From assembly GCA_021777845.1 (NCBI GenBank), contig JAJYDB010000011.1, forward strand, positions 1-35,041: a stretch of DNA of 35,041 nucleotides, in the 5' to 3' direction. The DNA comes from Planctomycetota bacterium. Lineage in GTDB: Bacteria > Planctomycetota > Planctomycetia > Isosphaerales > Isosphaeraceae. A model generated the notes under the pieces. It was not told the origin of the DNA. It searched no databases and saw only the letters and a program-made list of their open reading frames with translations. The position numbers and the translations under genes were made by a program. Positions 1 through 9,315 of the stretch are shown in pieces (the first letter of the stretch is position 1; each line of letters opens with the position of its first letter).

Positions 1-2
1 AC

Positions 3-1745
3 GAAATTATTGTCCACACCGAGCACGCCGTGAGCGTCTGGGTCAACGACCGGAAAAAGCCGCTCATCGACGCGGTCGTGAAGTCCGGCAACGACCACGT
101 CCACACCGCGACCATCCGCCTCCTCGCCGGGCGCGTTTATCCGATCCGCATTGAGTTCTCGAAGGCCAAACAAGGCGTAGACGACTCCAAAGATAAGAAA
201 AAGAAACCCCCGCCCAACGTCAAAGCTTCGATCCGACTCGAATGGAAACCGCCCGGACGCACGGCCGAAGTCATTCCTTCTCACAACCTTACGCCGAAGT
301 GGTTCCCGGAGTCGTACGTCGTCTCGACCCCGTTCCCGCCCGACGACCGCTCCGTCGGCTACGAACGCGGCACCTCGATCTCGAAAGCCTGGGAGCAGGC
401 CGTCACCGACGCCGCGATCGAGACCGCCGACTACGTCGCCGCCCACCTCCGCGACCTCTCGAACGTCCCCGACGACGCCAAGGACCGCGCCGACAAGCTC
501 CGCGGCTTCGCGCTTAAGCTGGCTGAACGTGCCTTTCGACGCCCGCTCGACGACGAACAAAAAGCACGCTACATTGACCGCCAATTTAAGCAGGCGAAGG
601 AACTCGACGTCGCCGTCAAGCGCGTCGTGATGATCGTCCTGACCTCGCCTCGATTCCTCTATCGCGAGTTGGTTGGGGGCGACGACGCTTGGAACGTCGC
701 CGCGCGACTCGCCTTCGAACTCTGGGATTCGCTCCCCGACAACGCCCTCCGCGAGGCCGCCGCCGCCGGCAAACTCGCGACCCGCGAACAGGTTGCGCAA
801 CAGGCCGAACGGATGTCGACCGATCTACGAACCCGCTCGAAAATGCGCGAATTCCTCTTTCAATGGCTCAGAGTCGAGCGCAACCCCGATACCACCAAGA
901 ATCCAAAACTGTTCCCGGGGTTCGACCCGAATCTCGTTTCCGACCTGCGGACGTCGCTCGACCTCGGCCTCGAAGACCTCGTTTGGAGCGACGCGTCCGA
1001 CTTCCGACGCCTCCTGCTCTCGAACGAATACTTTCTGAACGGCCGGCTCGCGGCCTTTTATGGCGTGAAACTCCCCGCCGACGCCCCGTTCCAGAAGGTC
1101 AAGCTCGACCCCGACGCGCGGTCCGGGGTGCTTGCGCATCCTTATTTACTCGCGAACTTCGCCTACACGGCCGCGAGTTCGCCGATTCACCGCGGCGTCT
1201 TCATTGTCCGCAGCCTGCTCGGACGGACGCTCCGACCGCCGCCCGAGGCCGTCGCTCCGCTTGCGCCCGATCTCCATCCCAGTCTCACGACGCGTCAGCG
1301 GGTCACGCTGCAAACCAGTCCTGCCGCGTGTGTTACGTGCCACGGCACAATCAACCCGCTCGGCTTCGGGCTCGAACATTTCGACGCCGTGGGCCGCTAT
1401 CGACTCCTCGAAAACGGCAAGCCGATCGACGCCTCGGGCACGTACGAACGCCCCTCCGGCGAGGTTGAAAAGTACGACGGCGCGCGGGCGCTCGCCAAAA
1501 TCCTCGCCGCGAGCGACGAGACGAGCAGCGCGTTTGTCGAGCAGCTTTTTCACAACCTCGTCAAGCAGCCGGTGCGAGCCTACGGGCCGCGCGCCGGCGA
1601 ATCGCTCCGCGCCGGCTTCGTCTCGAGCAACGCCAATTTACGCAAGTTGATCGTCGAGATCGCCGTGCTCGCGGCCCGCAACGAACGCGACACCAAGCTC
1701 GCCGGCAAGATTCCGCCCGCGGACAAGGCCGGACCCGGCGGTTGA
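3..1745 (+). CDS. DUF1592/DUF1588/DUF1585 cytochrome-like protein, 5' end outside window
   Basis: The reading frame is open to the first base of the window, so the gene starts upstream; the GTG at 30 is internal. The first ~90 visible residues look like the end of a PA14-type carbohydrate-binding domain (PIRIEFSKA, then LEWKPPGR). A DUF1595/1592-like part follows (AERAFRRPLDDEQ, LTSPRFLYRE, EYFLNGRLAAFYG). A DUF1588 part carries one haem-binding CVTCH motif at 1329-1343 just before INPLGFGLEHFDAVGRYR, and a DUF1585 part (FVEQLFHNLVKQPVRAYG) ends the protein. This domain order is typical of large planctomycete proteins, thought to be periplasmic c-type cytochromes; their substrate is not known. 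The DUF1552 gene follows 60 bases downstream on the same strand, the usual partner, so the two are probably co-transcribed. Family assignment is firm; function is not. Confidence 0.93.
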   Translation, partial: EIIVHTEHAVSVWVNDRKKPLIDAVVKSGNDHVHTATIRLLAGRVYPIRIEFSKAKQGVDDSKDKKKKPPPNVKASIRLEWKPPGRTAEVIPSHNLTPKWFPESYVVSTPFPPDDRSVGYERGTSISKAWEQAVTDAAIETADYVAAHLRDLSNVPDDAKDRADKLRGFALKLAERAFRRPLDDEQKARYIDRQFKQAKELDVAVKRVVMIVLTSPRFLYRELVGGDDAWNVAARLAFELWDSLPDNALREAAAAGKLATREQVAQQAERMSTDLRTRSKMREFLFQWLRVERNPDTTKNPKLFPGFDPNLVSDLRTSLDLGLEDLVWSDASDFRRLLLSNEYFLNGRLAAFYGVKLPADAPFQKVKLDPDARSGVLAHPYLLANFAYTAASSPIHRGVFIVRSLLGRTLRPPPEAVAPLAPDLHPSLTTRQRVTLQTSPAACVTCHGTINPLGFGLEHFDAVGRYRLLENGKPIDASGTYERPSGEVEKYDGARALAKILAASDETSSAFVEQLFHNLVKQPVRAYGPRAGESLRAGFVSSNANLRKLIVEIAVLAARNERDTKLAGKIPPADKAGPGG

Positions 1746-1805
1746 CCTGGCACGTTGCGAACACCGATGATAGAGATAGTCCCCCGACCCTTTTTTATGG
1801 GAGCG

Positions 1806-3131
1806 ATGAACGTGCCTCAGCCCCGCAATCGACGCGAGTTTGTCCGCGACCTCGGCCTCGGCGCCGCGGCGTCGGCGTTCATCCTTAATCTCCCCAGCCT
1901 CGGCTTCGCGAACCAGACTGAGCGCAAACGCAGGCTGGTTGTGATGTTTAGCCCGAACGGCGTCGTGCCGTCGACCTTTTGGCCCGACGAAGAGGGCGCG
2001 AAGTTCAGCTTCAAAGAGAGCCTGAAGCCGCTCGAACCCTTCCGCGACCGCACGCTCGTGCTCCACGGAGTCTGCGATAAAGTCCGCGGCGACGGCGACA
2101 ATCACATGCGCGGGATCGGCTGCCTGCTCACCGGCGTCGAGTTGTTTCCCGGCAATATCCAAGGCGGGTCCGACACCCCCGCGGGCTGGTCGAGCGGCGT
2201 CTCGATCGACCAGGAAATCAAGAACCACCTACAACAAAGCCCCGGCACGCGCACGCGGTTCGGCTCTCTCGAATTCGGAGTCATGGTTCCGCAACGCGCC
2301 GACACCTGGACCCGCATGGTCTACGCAGGTCCGAACAAGCCGCTGCCGCCGATCGACGACCCCTATCAGATGCTCGCCAAACTCTACGGCCGCGTCAAAG
2401 ACCGCGAGAGCTTGAAGAGCATCCTCGACGACCTCCAGGACGACTTCCGCAAGCTCGAAACCAAGCTCAGCGTCGACGACCGCCGTCTCCTCGACGAGCA
2501 CGCGACCTTCGTCCGCGAGCTGGAACACGAACTGAAGGAGACGCGCGACGACGCGCTCGCGCATGCAGTCCCGGCGCTTGAACCCGGCGTCAAAGCGGAA
2601 AACGACAACATCCCGCGCATCAGCAAAATGCAGATCGACCTGATGGTGAACAGCTTCGCGGCCGACTTCGCGCGGGTCGCGACGTTACAGTACACCAATT
2701 CGGTCGGCGGCGCGAAAATGCGTTGGATTGGAGTCGACGAGGGTCACCACGAACTCTCGCACCACGACGACAACAACAAGAAGTCGCAGGAGAGTCTCAC
2801 GAAAATCAACAAGTGGTTTGCCGAGCAGCTCGCCTATTTGGCGCGTCGGCTATCCGAAACGCCCGAGCCCGGCGGCGGCGGCAGCCTGCTCGACAACACG
2901 ACGATCATTTGGACGAACGAGCTGGGCAAAGGCAACTCGCACACGCTCGACAACATCCCGTTCGTGCTTGTCGGCAACGGGCTCGACTTTAAGATGGGGC
3001 GGTCGATCAAATACCCGAAATTGCCGCACAACCGGCTCTTGATCGCGTGCGCCCACGCGATGGGACACCGCATCGAGAAATTTGGAAACCCGAATTTCTG
3101 CGCCGGCGGCCCTCTTCCGAATTTGACCTGA
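1806..3131 (+). CDS. DUF1552 family exported protein (Tat signal)
   Basis: A 441-residue protein of the DUF1552 family, with the early [13 protein letters not shown] segment and a C-terminal [20 protein letters not shown] segment. The N-terminus has a twin-arginine signal: NRREFVRD followed by a hydrophobic run and LPSLGFA, so export in a folded state is likely. I place the start at the ATG at 1806, nine residues before the RR pair. In-frame starts also exist at 1797 (ATG) and 1755 (TTG). A GGGAG sequence lies only two bases before 1806, so the exact start is uncertain. The gene follows the DUF1592-type gene, the standard pairing in Planctomycetota. The biochemical role of DUF1552 is unknown; a joint role with the cytochrome-like partner in the periplasm is inferred from the pairing only. 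Confidence 0.92.
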   Translation: MNVPQPRNRREFVRDLGLGAAASAFILNLPSLGFANQTERKRRLVVMFSPNGVVPSTFWPDEEGAKFSFKESLKPLEPFRDRTLVLHGVCDKVRGDGDNHMRGIGCLLTGVELFPGNIQGGSDTPAGWSSGVSIDQEIKNHLQQSPGTRTRFGSLEFGVMVPQRADTWTRMVYAGPNKPLPPIDDPYQMLAKLYGRVKDRESLKSILDDLQDDFRKLETKLSVDDRRLLDEHATFVRELEHELKETRDDALAHAVPALEPGVKAENDNIPRISKMQIDLMVNSFAADFARVATLQYTNSVGGAKMRWIGVDEGHHELSHHDDNNKKSQESLTKINKWFAEQLAYLARRLSETPEPGGGGSLLDNTTIIWTNELGKGNSHTLDNIPFVLVGNGLDFKMGRSIKYPKLPHNRLLIACAHAMGHRIEKFGNPNFCAGGPLPNLT

Positions 3132-3184
3132 CTCCACTCCGCTTCGCCGCGGCGCGACTCTCGGGTTTTGGCGTCGATACCACA

Positions 3185-3200
3185 CGGGTAGAGTTACCCG
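3185..3200. terminator. Small hairpin between convergent genes
   Basis: Six perfect pairs, CGGGTA against TACCCG, close a four-base loop (GAGT). The hairpin lies between the convergent DUF1552 and mnmE-like genes and overlaps the mnmE-like stop codon (3194-3196). It has no U-tract on either side, so a terminator role is only possible. Confidence 0.3.
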
Positions 3201-4336
3201 AGTAGAGCGAGGAGTCGCGCGCGGGCGATATCGGGACGATCAGAGTGGAGTAATTCGAGCGCCGCTTCAATCGCCGCGAGATGCTCCGGCAAGAACGGCG
3301 CGGCCTCGCCGGGTTGTGGAGGGTGCGGAGCGATCCGCGCCGCGATCGCCGCGCGCAGATCGTCGACGCCGTCGCCGCGCGCCGCGGAAACCTCGATCAT
3401 CGGGCCGCGGCTTGCGAGCCCGCCGGCGTTGGGGAGGTCGGACTTGTTCGCGACGAGGATCGTGCGATCGTCGCGGCCGGCGAGCAGCCGTTCGTCTTCG
3501 GATTCGAGCGGCCGCGAGCGGTCGAAGACGAGGATCACGACGTCGACGACCGCGCGGACGCCGCGCGCCGCGGCCACGCCGGCGGCTTCGACGTCGTCGC
3601 GCGCCGCGCGCAGCCCCGCGGTGTCGACGAATTCGACCGGCAGTCCGTCGAGCGCCGCCCGCGACGAGACGACGTCGCGCGTCGTCCCGGCGGCTTGATC
3701 CACAATCGCTCGTTCATATCCAACAAGTGCGTTGAGCAGGCTGCTCTTGCCGACGTTGGGGCGCCCCACAATCGCCGCCCGCGCGCCCGCGACCATCCGC
3801 GCGCCGACGCGACCGACCGCGATCAACCTCGTCAGTCGCGCCCGCACCGCGGCGAGTTCATCGGGCCCGCCGCCGCACAACACGGCAGTCTCTTCGAGCG
3901 CGCGGCGCAGCGCGCCGAGGCTTTGATCGAGCAGGAATTCGGCGACGCGCGCGGTCGGAGCGCGCGTCAGCTCGACCAACGCCGCCGCTTCGAGCGCGGA
4001 GCCGGCCTCGTCGCGGACCCAGTCGGACGGCGGGCGCAGGGTCGCCCCCGCGACGACGAGCGCATCGAGCACGAGCGTCAACGCGGCCGAGCCGCCGTGT
4101 CCGTGCAGCTCAACTTGGGGCGGAGCGCGGCTGATCAAGGTCGCGACCACCTCGTCGCCGAGCCCCGCGCCGATCAACCCCAACCGCGGCCGGCCAACTT
4201 CGCTCACCTCAAACCCCGCCCCGCGCCTGGGCCGCCACGCCGCGCCGACCACCTCGACCGCGCGCGGACCCCACACCCGCAACACCGCGAGCGCCCCGCG
4301 CGAAGATGACGTGATCACGCTGACATAGCATGACAT
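3194..4336 (-). CDS. MnmE/TrmE-like GTPase lacking the C-terminal FCIGK motif
   Basis: This 380-residue protein has the architecture of the tRNA wobble-uridine modification GTPase MnmE. Its N-terminal folate-binding-type domain holds SRGALAVLRVWGP and VELHGHGG. A helical region follows, then an inserted Ras-like G domain with all motifs: GRPNVGKS (~191-198), TTRD (~218-221), DTAG (~238-241) and NKSD (~297-300). True MnmE is about 450 residues and ends in a catalytic FCIGK-type Cys motif. Here the protein stops at ARARLLALLG, and no such motif follows in any frame before the next gene. The usual GEFTKRAF-like segment is also replaced. GTPase activity is expected, but the tRNA chemistry is doubtful. 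The start is the ATG at 4336; a GTG at 4357 would add seven residues. It is the last gene of the ribF run, 34 bases after coaX. Confidence 0.85.
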   Translation of the reverse strand: MSCYVSVITSSSRGALAVLRVWGPRAVEVVGAAWRPRRGAGFEVSEVGRPRLGLIGAGLGDEVVATLISRAPPQVELHGHGGSAALTLVLDALVVAGATLRPPSDWVRDEAGSALEAAALVELTRAPTARVAEFLLDQSLGALRRALEETAVLCGGGPDELAAVRARLTRLIAVGRVGARMVAGARAAIVGRPNVGKSSLLNALVGYERAIVDQAAGTTRDVVSSRAALDGLPVEFVDTAGLRAARDDVEAAGVAAARGVRAVVDVVILVFDRSRPLESEDERLLAGRDDRTILVANKSDLPNAGGLASRGPMIEVSAARGDGVDDLRAAIAARIAPHPPQPGEAAPFLPEHLAAIEAALELLHSDRPDIARARLLALLG

Positions 4337-4370
4337 CGTTGTCTCTGTTGTTTGCACGCGTGAGCTTCAT

Positions 4371-5132
4371 TCACAACAGTAACAGGGTTGAGAGTCCTTC
4401 GAGCACGAGGTCGGGCGCGACGACGGCGTCTTTCAGGTCGAGCCAAGGGGCGAGCCGCGACGCGTCGCCGCCGCTGAGGAAGATCGACGGCGGGTGCGCG
4501 AGGCCCCGCGTTTGACGTCCGACCAGCTCGCGAATCGCGCCGACGGCGCTCCAAAACACGCCTGCCGCGAGTGCCTCGCGCGTCGCGCGGCCCAGCGCTT
4601 CGGGCACTTCGTCGCAGCTCGCGAGCGGGAGTTGCGCGGTGGACTCGACGAGTCCGCGCGCCATCGAAATCAACCCCGGCGCGATCGCGCCGCCCTGCCA
4701 GACGCCGGTCTCGTCGATCAATTCGACGGTGATCGCGGTGCCGCACATCACGACGACCGCCGCGCGGCCCGCGGCCCGCCGCGCACACGCCGACCGCACC
4801 GCCAGGGCGCGATCGACGCCCGTCGCGTTGGGATGTTCGAGTCGGCTCGGCACCGCCGCGTCCGCCGCGGAACGCAGCACTCGGACCGCGTCGCGACCGA
4901 CGCCGCGACCGTCGAGCCACGCCTCGAAGCGGCTCGCAGCAGGCGGGTTCACCGAAGCGACCAACCACGTCGAGGCAGGGTCGAGCCCACACTCCGCCCA
5001 CGCCGAATCCCAGGCGGACAAAGCGTCGAGCGGCAGGGCACGCGTCAGCTCCACCCGTCCGAAACCCGTCACGACTCCCCACTTCAGGCGGGAATTCCCG
5101 AGGTCGGCGACCATTCGCGCGGGGGCCGTCAA
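4371..5132 (-). CDS. coaX: Type III pantothenate kinase
   Basis: CoaX phosphorylates pantothenate with ATP in the first step of coenzyme A synthesis, in the cytoplasm. The 253-residue length fits the family. Visible ASKHA-fold motifs are DLGNSRLKWG near the N-terminus, GVDRALAVR mid-protein, then CGTAITVELID and GGAIAPGL. The likely start is the TTG at 5132. It has GAGGAA about nine bases upstream and overlaps the obg stop codon by four bases (TTGA), implying translational coupling. An ATG at 5114 lacks a ribosome site. The family is insensitive to CoA feedback and often needs a monovalent cation; nothing here argues otherwise. Identification is firm. Confidence 0.93.
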   Translation of the reverse strand: MTAPARMVADLGNSRLKWGVVTGFGRVELTRALPLDALSAWDSAWAECGLDPASTWLVASVNPPAASRFEAWLDGRGVGRDAVRVLRSAADAAVPSRLEHPNATGVDRALAVRSACARRAAGRAAVVVMCGTAITVELIDETGVWQGGAIAPGLISMARGLVESTAQLPLASCDEVPEALGRATREALAAGVFWSAVGAIRELVGRQTRGLAHPPSIFLSGGDASRLAPWLDLKDAVVAPDLVLEGLSTLLLL

Positions 5133-6208
5133 GTCGCGGATTCCTCGCTCACAGCCTCGCCCACGACGACCGTCGCGGACCGTGGCAAACTCGCCTCCGC
5201 GACGACTTCAGGCTCCGCGCGCAGCGTTTTGAGGCGTTCGATGATCGTCCGCGTCAACTCGGCGACTCCCGCCCCCGTCACCGCCGAAATCGCGAACACC
5301 CGCGCGCCCAGGCTTGCCTCGAACCGCGCCCGCGACTCCTCCGCGCCCGTCAAATCCATCTTCGTGAGCACGACGATCTCAGGCAGCGCGGACAGCGTCG
5401 CGCGATATTGACTCAACTCGTCTCGAATCGTCGTATAATTATGATACGGATCCGACTCGTCGACCGGCATCGCCTCAACCAGATGGACGAGCAGCCGCGT
5501 GCGTTCGACGTGCCGCAAAAACTCGTGCCCGAGCCCGTTTCCGAGGTGCGCGCCTTCGATCAAACCGGGAATGTCCGCGAGCACGAAACTCTGATCGCGA
5601 TCGAGCTGCACCACGCCGAGATTCGGATATTTTGTCGTGAACGGATAATCGGCGATCTCAGGTCGAGCACGCGTGACGCGCGAGAGCAAGGTCGACTTTC
5701 CGGCGTTCGGCAGGCCGATCAAGCCGACGTCGGCGATCATTTTGAGTTCGAGTGCAATCGAGCGCTCTTCGCCCGGCAAGCCCTCTTCGGCGGTATGCGG
5801 CGCGCGGTTCGTGCTCGACTTGAAGTGCGTATTGCCGTGGCCGCCGCGTCCGCCGTGCGCGACGATCATCGAGTCGCCGACGTGCTTGAGGTCGCGGAGC
5901 ACAAACCCGCGCGCCTCGTCGCGGACGATCGTCCCGACCGGCACCTCGATCACGACGTCGCGCCCGCCCCGTCCATATTTGTCGGAGCCGAGGCCGTGCC
6001 CGCCGCGATCGGCCTTCCAATGCCGTTGATACGACATATGTGCGAGGTTCGTCAGCCCCTCGACGGCGCGGATGACGATATCGCCCCCCTTGCCGCCGTC
6101 GCCGCCGTTCGGGCCGCCGCGCGGTACATATTTTTCACGGCGGAAGCTGACGCATCCGTTGCCGCCGTCGCCCCCCTTGACGAAGATCGCGACGCGGTCG
6201 ACGAACAT
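5129..6208 (-). CDS. obg: Obg/CgtA ribosome-associated GTPase
   Basis: Obg GTPases act in late assembly of the large ribosomal subunit and in growth and stress control. The 359-residue protein starts with the glycine-rich Obg fold (MFVDRVAIFVKGGDGGNG, KYVPRGGPNGGDGGKGGD). The G domain follows, with GLPNAGKST, PFTTKYPNLG, DIPGLIEGAHLGNGLGHEFL, LTKMD and a SAVTG-like G5. The C-terminal tail is short and variable, as is common. The start is secure from family alignment, but the GGGAGG ribosome-site sequence abuts the ATG with no spacer, which is unusual. It follows rpmA by 54 bases, the classical rpmA-obg order, and overlaps coaX by four bases. Confidence 0.96.
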   Translation of the reverse strand: MFVDRVAIFVKGGDGGNGCVSFRREKYVPRGGPNGGDGGKGGDIVIRAVEGLTNLAHMSYQRHWKADRGGHGLGSDKYGRGGRDVVIEVPVGTIVRDEARGFVLRDLKHVGDSMIVAHGGRGGHGNTHFKSSTNRAPHTAEEGLPGEERSIALELKMIADVGLIGLPNAGKSTLLSRVTRARPEIADYPFTTKYPNLGVVQLDRDQSFVLADIPGLIEGAHLGNGLGHEFLRHVERTRLLVHLVEAMPVDESDPYHNYTTIRDELSQYRATLSALPEIVVLTKMDLTGAEESRARFEASLGARVFAISAVTGAGVAELTRTIIERLKTLRAEPEVVAEASLPRSATVVVGEAVSEESAT

Positions 6209-6262
6209 CCATCCTCCCAGCGGCCGAAACCTGCGTCCGGCCGCGCAACCCTTTGACCTAAA

Positions 6263-6523
6263 TCAAGATGCGACGACGGCGATCGGGTCGACGTTGATCC
6301 GACGCCCCTCTTGGTCGAAACGCACGGTGCCTTCGACAAGCGAATAAATCGTCCAGTCGCGACCGACCGCAACCCCTTTGCCGGGCCGCCACTTGGTGCC
6401 GCGCTGCCTGCAAATGATGCTGCCCGCGGTCGCGTACTGACCACCGAACAGCTTAATTCCCAACATCTTCGGGTTGGAGTCGCGACCGTTGCGGCTCGAC
6501 CCCTGCCCTTTTTTGTGTGCCAT
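6263..6523 (-). CDS. rpmA: 50S ribosomal protein L27
   Basis: This 86-residue protein is L27 of the large ribosomal subunit, whose N-terminus reaches the peptidyl-transferase centre. It begins [16 protein letters not shown] and has the conserved LFGGQ and [18 protein letters not shown] blocks. There is no cleavable N-terminal extension of the Firmicutes type. AAAGGGACGG upstream of the ATG at 6523 is a good ribosome site. L27 is usually preceded by rplU (L21); here the upstream gene is yjbQ and L21 is absent from the window. obg follows directly. Confidence 0.97.
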   Translation of the reverse strand: MAHKKGQGSSRNGRDSNPKMLGIKLFGGQYATAGSIICRQRGTKWRPGKGVAVGRDWTIYSLVEGTVRFDQEGRRINVDPIAVVAS

Positions 6524-6645
6524 GTCCCGTCCCTTTGCAATGTCCAACCCAAAGCGCGCCGCGCACCGACACCGCTGGGCTCGCCGCGTCGCGGAATCAC
6601 ATATTCTAAAGGCCGACCCTGCTCGACGCAAGCTCGATCCCGGCG

Positions 6646-7068
<423 letters not shown>

Positions 7069-7132
7069 CGCAAGTCCACTCCACTGTCGAGGTCGATCGA
7101 CGCTCCGGTGTATTCGGGACGCTGCGGGCGCT

Positions 7133-8089
7133 TCAAGGCGCATCCTCGCCGGGGAGTTCGGGGAGGGTTGCGCCGGGTTCGGCCGCGCGTTCGGAATTGG
7201 TGAGATAGATGCCGAGTCCGACGAGTCCGCCGCCGATCATGAGCGCCCGAGTGAGGGCCTCGCCGCGCATCAGGCAGCCGAGTCCGACGCCGAAAATGGG
7301 CGTCAGAAAGACGATCGTCGCGAGTTTTCCCGCGGGATAGCGGTCGAGCAGGACGAGCCAGATCGCGAAGCAAATGCCCGAGGTCGCGATGCCTTGATAA
7401 AGCACGCCGCCGATCGCGCGCGACGACCACACGTAATGGTCGAAGCCCTCAAAGACGGCGCTCGCGACCAGGCACAACGGCACTGCGAGCACGGTTTGCC
7501 AAAAGAGGAGAGTCACCGGCGGGATGTACGGAAACGTCTTTTTTTGGACGATCGTTTGCGTCGCGAAAATGAAGCCCGAGACGAGCACGACGACGTCGCC
7601 GGCCAGTCCGCCGCCGCGCAGCAAGGGTTCGGCGAGCAGGACCCCGACCCCGCCCGCCGCCGACAACAATCCCAGCACGCCGCGCGCGCCGAGCTGTTCG
7701 CCGAGCAGCAGCCACGCCAGCGGCGCGACCACCAGCGGGTGAACGTTGATAAAAACCGAGGAACGTCCGGCCTCGCTGTGACCCGTGCCCCAGTTGAACG
7801 TGCCGATCTGGATCGCCGCGAGCGTTGCGTTCAGACTGAGCAAACGCCAGTGCGCGCGCGGGATCGCGAGCGGCCGGCGGAGTCCGCGCGCGATCGCCGC
7901 GACCAGAGGGATCGCGATCAAAAAGCGGAGTGCCGCGCAGCCGATCGGCGGCAGGTCGGGGATCGCGAATCGGGTCGCGACCGCGTTCCCGCCCCAGAGC
8001 AGACAGCAGATCACGCCGCCGAAAATGCCGATCGCGTCGAGCGGGCGGACGGACTTGACGGCGGGTTTGGCGGCGGCGGTTGTGGACAA
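7133..8089 (-). CDS. EamA/DMT-family membrane transporter
   Basis: A 318-residue hydrophobic protein with about ten membrane helices in two EamA repeats (drug/metabolite transporter superfamily). The first repeat opens with [20 protein letters not shown] and includes [10 protein letters not shown]. The second begins around [16 protein letters not shown] and ends with [15 protein letters not shown]. The substrate cannot be told from sequence; members export or import amino acids, nucleotides and vitamins. Its place right behind ribF makes a flavin or vitamin substrate conceivable, but this is a guess. The start is the TTG at 8089, with GAGG six bases upstream; no better ATG lies near. ribF ends 51 bases upstream. 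Confidence 0.88.
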   Translation of the reverse strand: MSTTAAAKPAVKSVRPLDAIGIFGGVICCLLWGGNAVATRFAIPDLPPIGCAALRFLIAIPLVAAIARGLRRPLAIPRAHWRLLSLNATLAAIQIGTFNWGTGHSEAGRSSVFINVHPLVVAPLAWLLLGEQLGARGVLGLLSAAGGVGVLLAEPLLRGGGLAGDVVVLVSGFIFATQTIVQKKTFPYIPPVTLLFWQTVLAVPLCLVASAVFEGFDHYVWSSRAIGGVLYQGIATSGICFAIWLVLLDRYPAGKLATIVFLTPIFGVGLGCLMRGEALTRALMIGGGLVGLGIYLTNSERAAEPGATLPELPGEDAP

Positions 8090-8140
8090 ATCGGGCCTCG
8101 AACGGATGCGGCGGTGGAGTCAATGAGTAGAGTAACCGCG

Positions 8141-9082
8141 TTAAATGGTGGAGTACGGCGCGGCGGCGACGACTGCAACGGTGCGGGCGATGTCCTCGCG
8201 AATTTGGGCGAGCAGGTCGTCGATGCCGTCGAAGCGTCGCGCGGGGCGGAGGCGCGCGTGGACGTCGACGGCGAGGGTGCGGCCGTAGAGGTCGCCGTCG
8301 AAGCCGACGAGGTGGGCCTCGACTTTGCGGATTTGCTCGCCGAAGGTGGGGTTGGGACCGATGTTGAGCGCGGCGGGATAGGTTGCGTCGTCGAGGATCG
8401 CGCGGCCCGCGTAAACGCCGTCGAAGGGGATGACGACGTCGATGCCGTCGAGGTTGGCGGTCGGGATGCCGAGTCCCGCGCCGCGGCCGGCGCCGTGCGT
8501 GACGATGCCGCGGAGGCGGTGCGGACGTCCGAGCATGCGCGCGGCGGCGTCGGCGTCCCCCTCGGCGAGCAGCGCGCGGATGCGGCTCGACGAGACGAGC
8601 GCGCCGTCGATCGCGAACGAAGGGGCGGATGCGAAGCGGAGGCCGGCGTCGGCGCACCAGTCGCGAAGCTGGTGGGCGTCGCCGCCGCGACCGCGACCGA
8701 AGGCGAAGTTTGATCCCTCGACGATGCCGCGCGCGGCGAATTGTCCGCGGATGATGCGGTCGAAGAACTCGCGCGCCGAGAGCCCGAGCAGCCAGGGACC
8801 GGTCTGAAAGACGCCGACGTCGTCGACGCCCGCGGCCTTCAAGAGCGCGACCTTGCGCTCGGTCCAGACGAGCGGGACCGGCGCGGCCTCGGGACGCAGG
8901 AGCGCGACCGGGTGCGGGTCGAACGTGAGCGCGATCGCGGGCGCTGCGAGCGCGTCGGCCATCGCGCGCAGCGAGCCCGCGAGTTGCGCGTGGCCCAAGT
9001 GCACGCCGTCAAAATTACCGATCGTGAGGCACGCGCCCGCGACTCGCGACGGCGCCTCGGCGATCCGATCGAGCGTGATCAA
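8141..9082 (-). CDS. ribF: Bifunctional riboflavin kinase/FAD synthetase
   Basis: RibF makes FMN from riboflavin and then FAD from FMN, using ATP. The N-terminal nucleotidyltransferase domain shows GNFDGVHLGH (~22-31), TFDPHP, NFAFGRGRGG (~125-134) and VSSSRIR (~163-169). The C-terminal kinase domain shows GLGIPTANL (PTAN ~207-210), FDGVYAG and the VEAHL segment with its catalytic Glu (~255). I start it at the TTG at 9082 because GGAAGGGGGG lies just upstream and residue 1 then meets the usual N-terminus, giving 313 residues. An ATG at 9148 would add 22 Arg-rich residues and lie only about four bases after the predicted transcript start. This is the first gene of the seven-gene run. Confidence 0.95.
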   Translation of the reverse strand: MITLDRIAEAPSRVAGACLTIGNFDGVHLGHAQLAGSLRAMADALAAPAIALTFDPHPVALLRPEAAPVPLVWTERKVALLKAAGVDDVGVFQTGPWLLGLSAREFFDRIIRGQFAARGIVEGSNFAFGRGRGGDAHQLRDWCADAGLRFASAPSFAIDGALVSSSRIRALLAEGDADAAARMLGRPHRLRGIVTHGAGRGAGLGIPTANLDGIDVVIPFDGVYAGRAILDDATYPAALNIGPNPTFGEQIRKVEAHLVGFDGDLYGRTLAVDVHARLRPARRFDGIDDLLAQIREDIARTVAVVAAAPYSTI

Positions 9083-9158
9083 ACGCCCCCCTTCCGCGAC
9101 GATCGACCCGCACGCGCACGGCAACGACCGCGACCGACGGCGTCCCATCGAAAAGGAG

Positions 9159-9188
9159 ATTATCGACGTCGCCGGGCCGCGCGGTCAA
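9159..9188 (-). promoter_or_regulatory. Sigma-70-type promoter of the ribF run
   Basis: On the minus strand, TTGACC (9188-9183) and GATAAT (9164-9159) are separated by 18 bases. Each matches the consensus at five of six positions. Transcription would start near 9152, giving a leader of about 70 bases before the TTG start of ribF. No FMN riboswitch fits in that leader. Confidence 0.65.
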
Positions 9189-9315
9189 TTCCGGGTTGCC
9201 GGCGCGGGACGTCGGCCCGTCCGACGCGTATGATGCAAGCGGCGGACGCGGTCGATCGGCGACGGGCGTCGAGCCCGCGGACGACCGCTTGATCCCGCCG
9301 GATGCGTGTGCCGTC

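Noticed and set aside
3132-3193. A frameshifted FCIGK tail for the mnmE-like gene
   Set aside because: I translated past the stop and checked the other frames in the short gap; no Cys-Ile-Gly-Lys-like sequence occurs.
4494-5411. A 305-residue plus-strand ORF
   Set aside because: Antisense to coaX and obg.
9083-9152. FMN riboswitch before ribF
   Set aside because: The predicted leader of about 70 bases is too short and lacks the conserved core.
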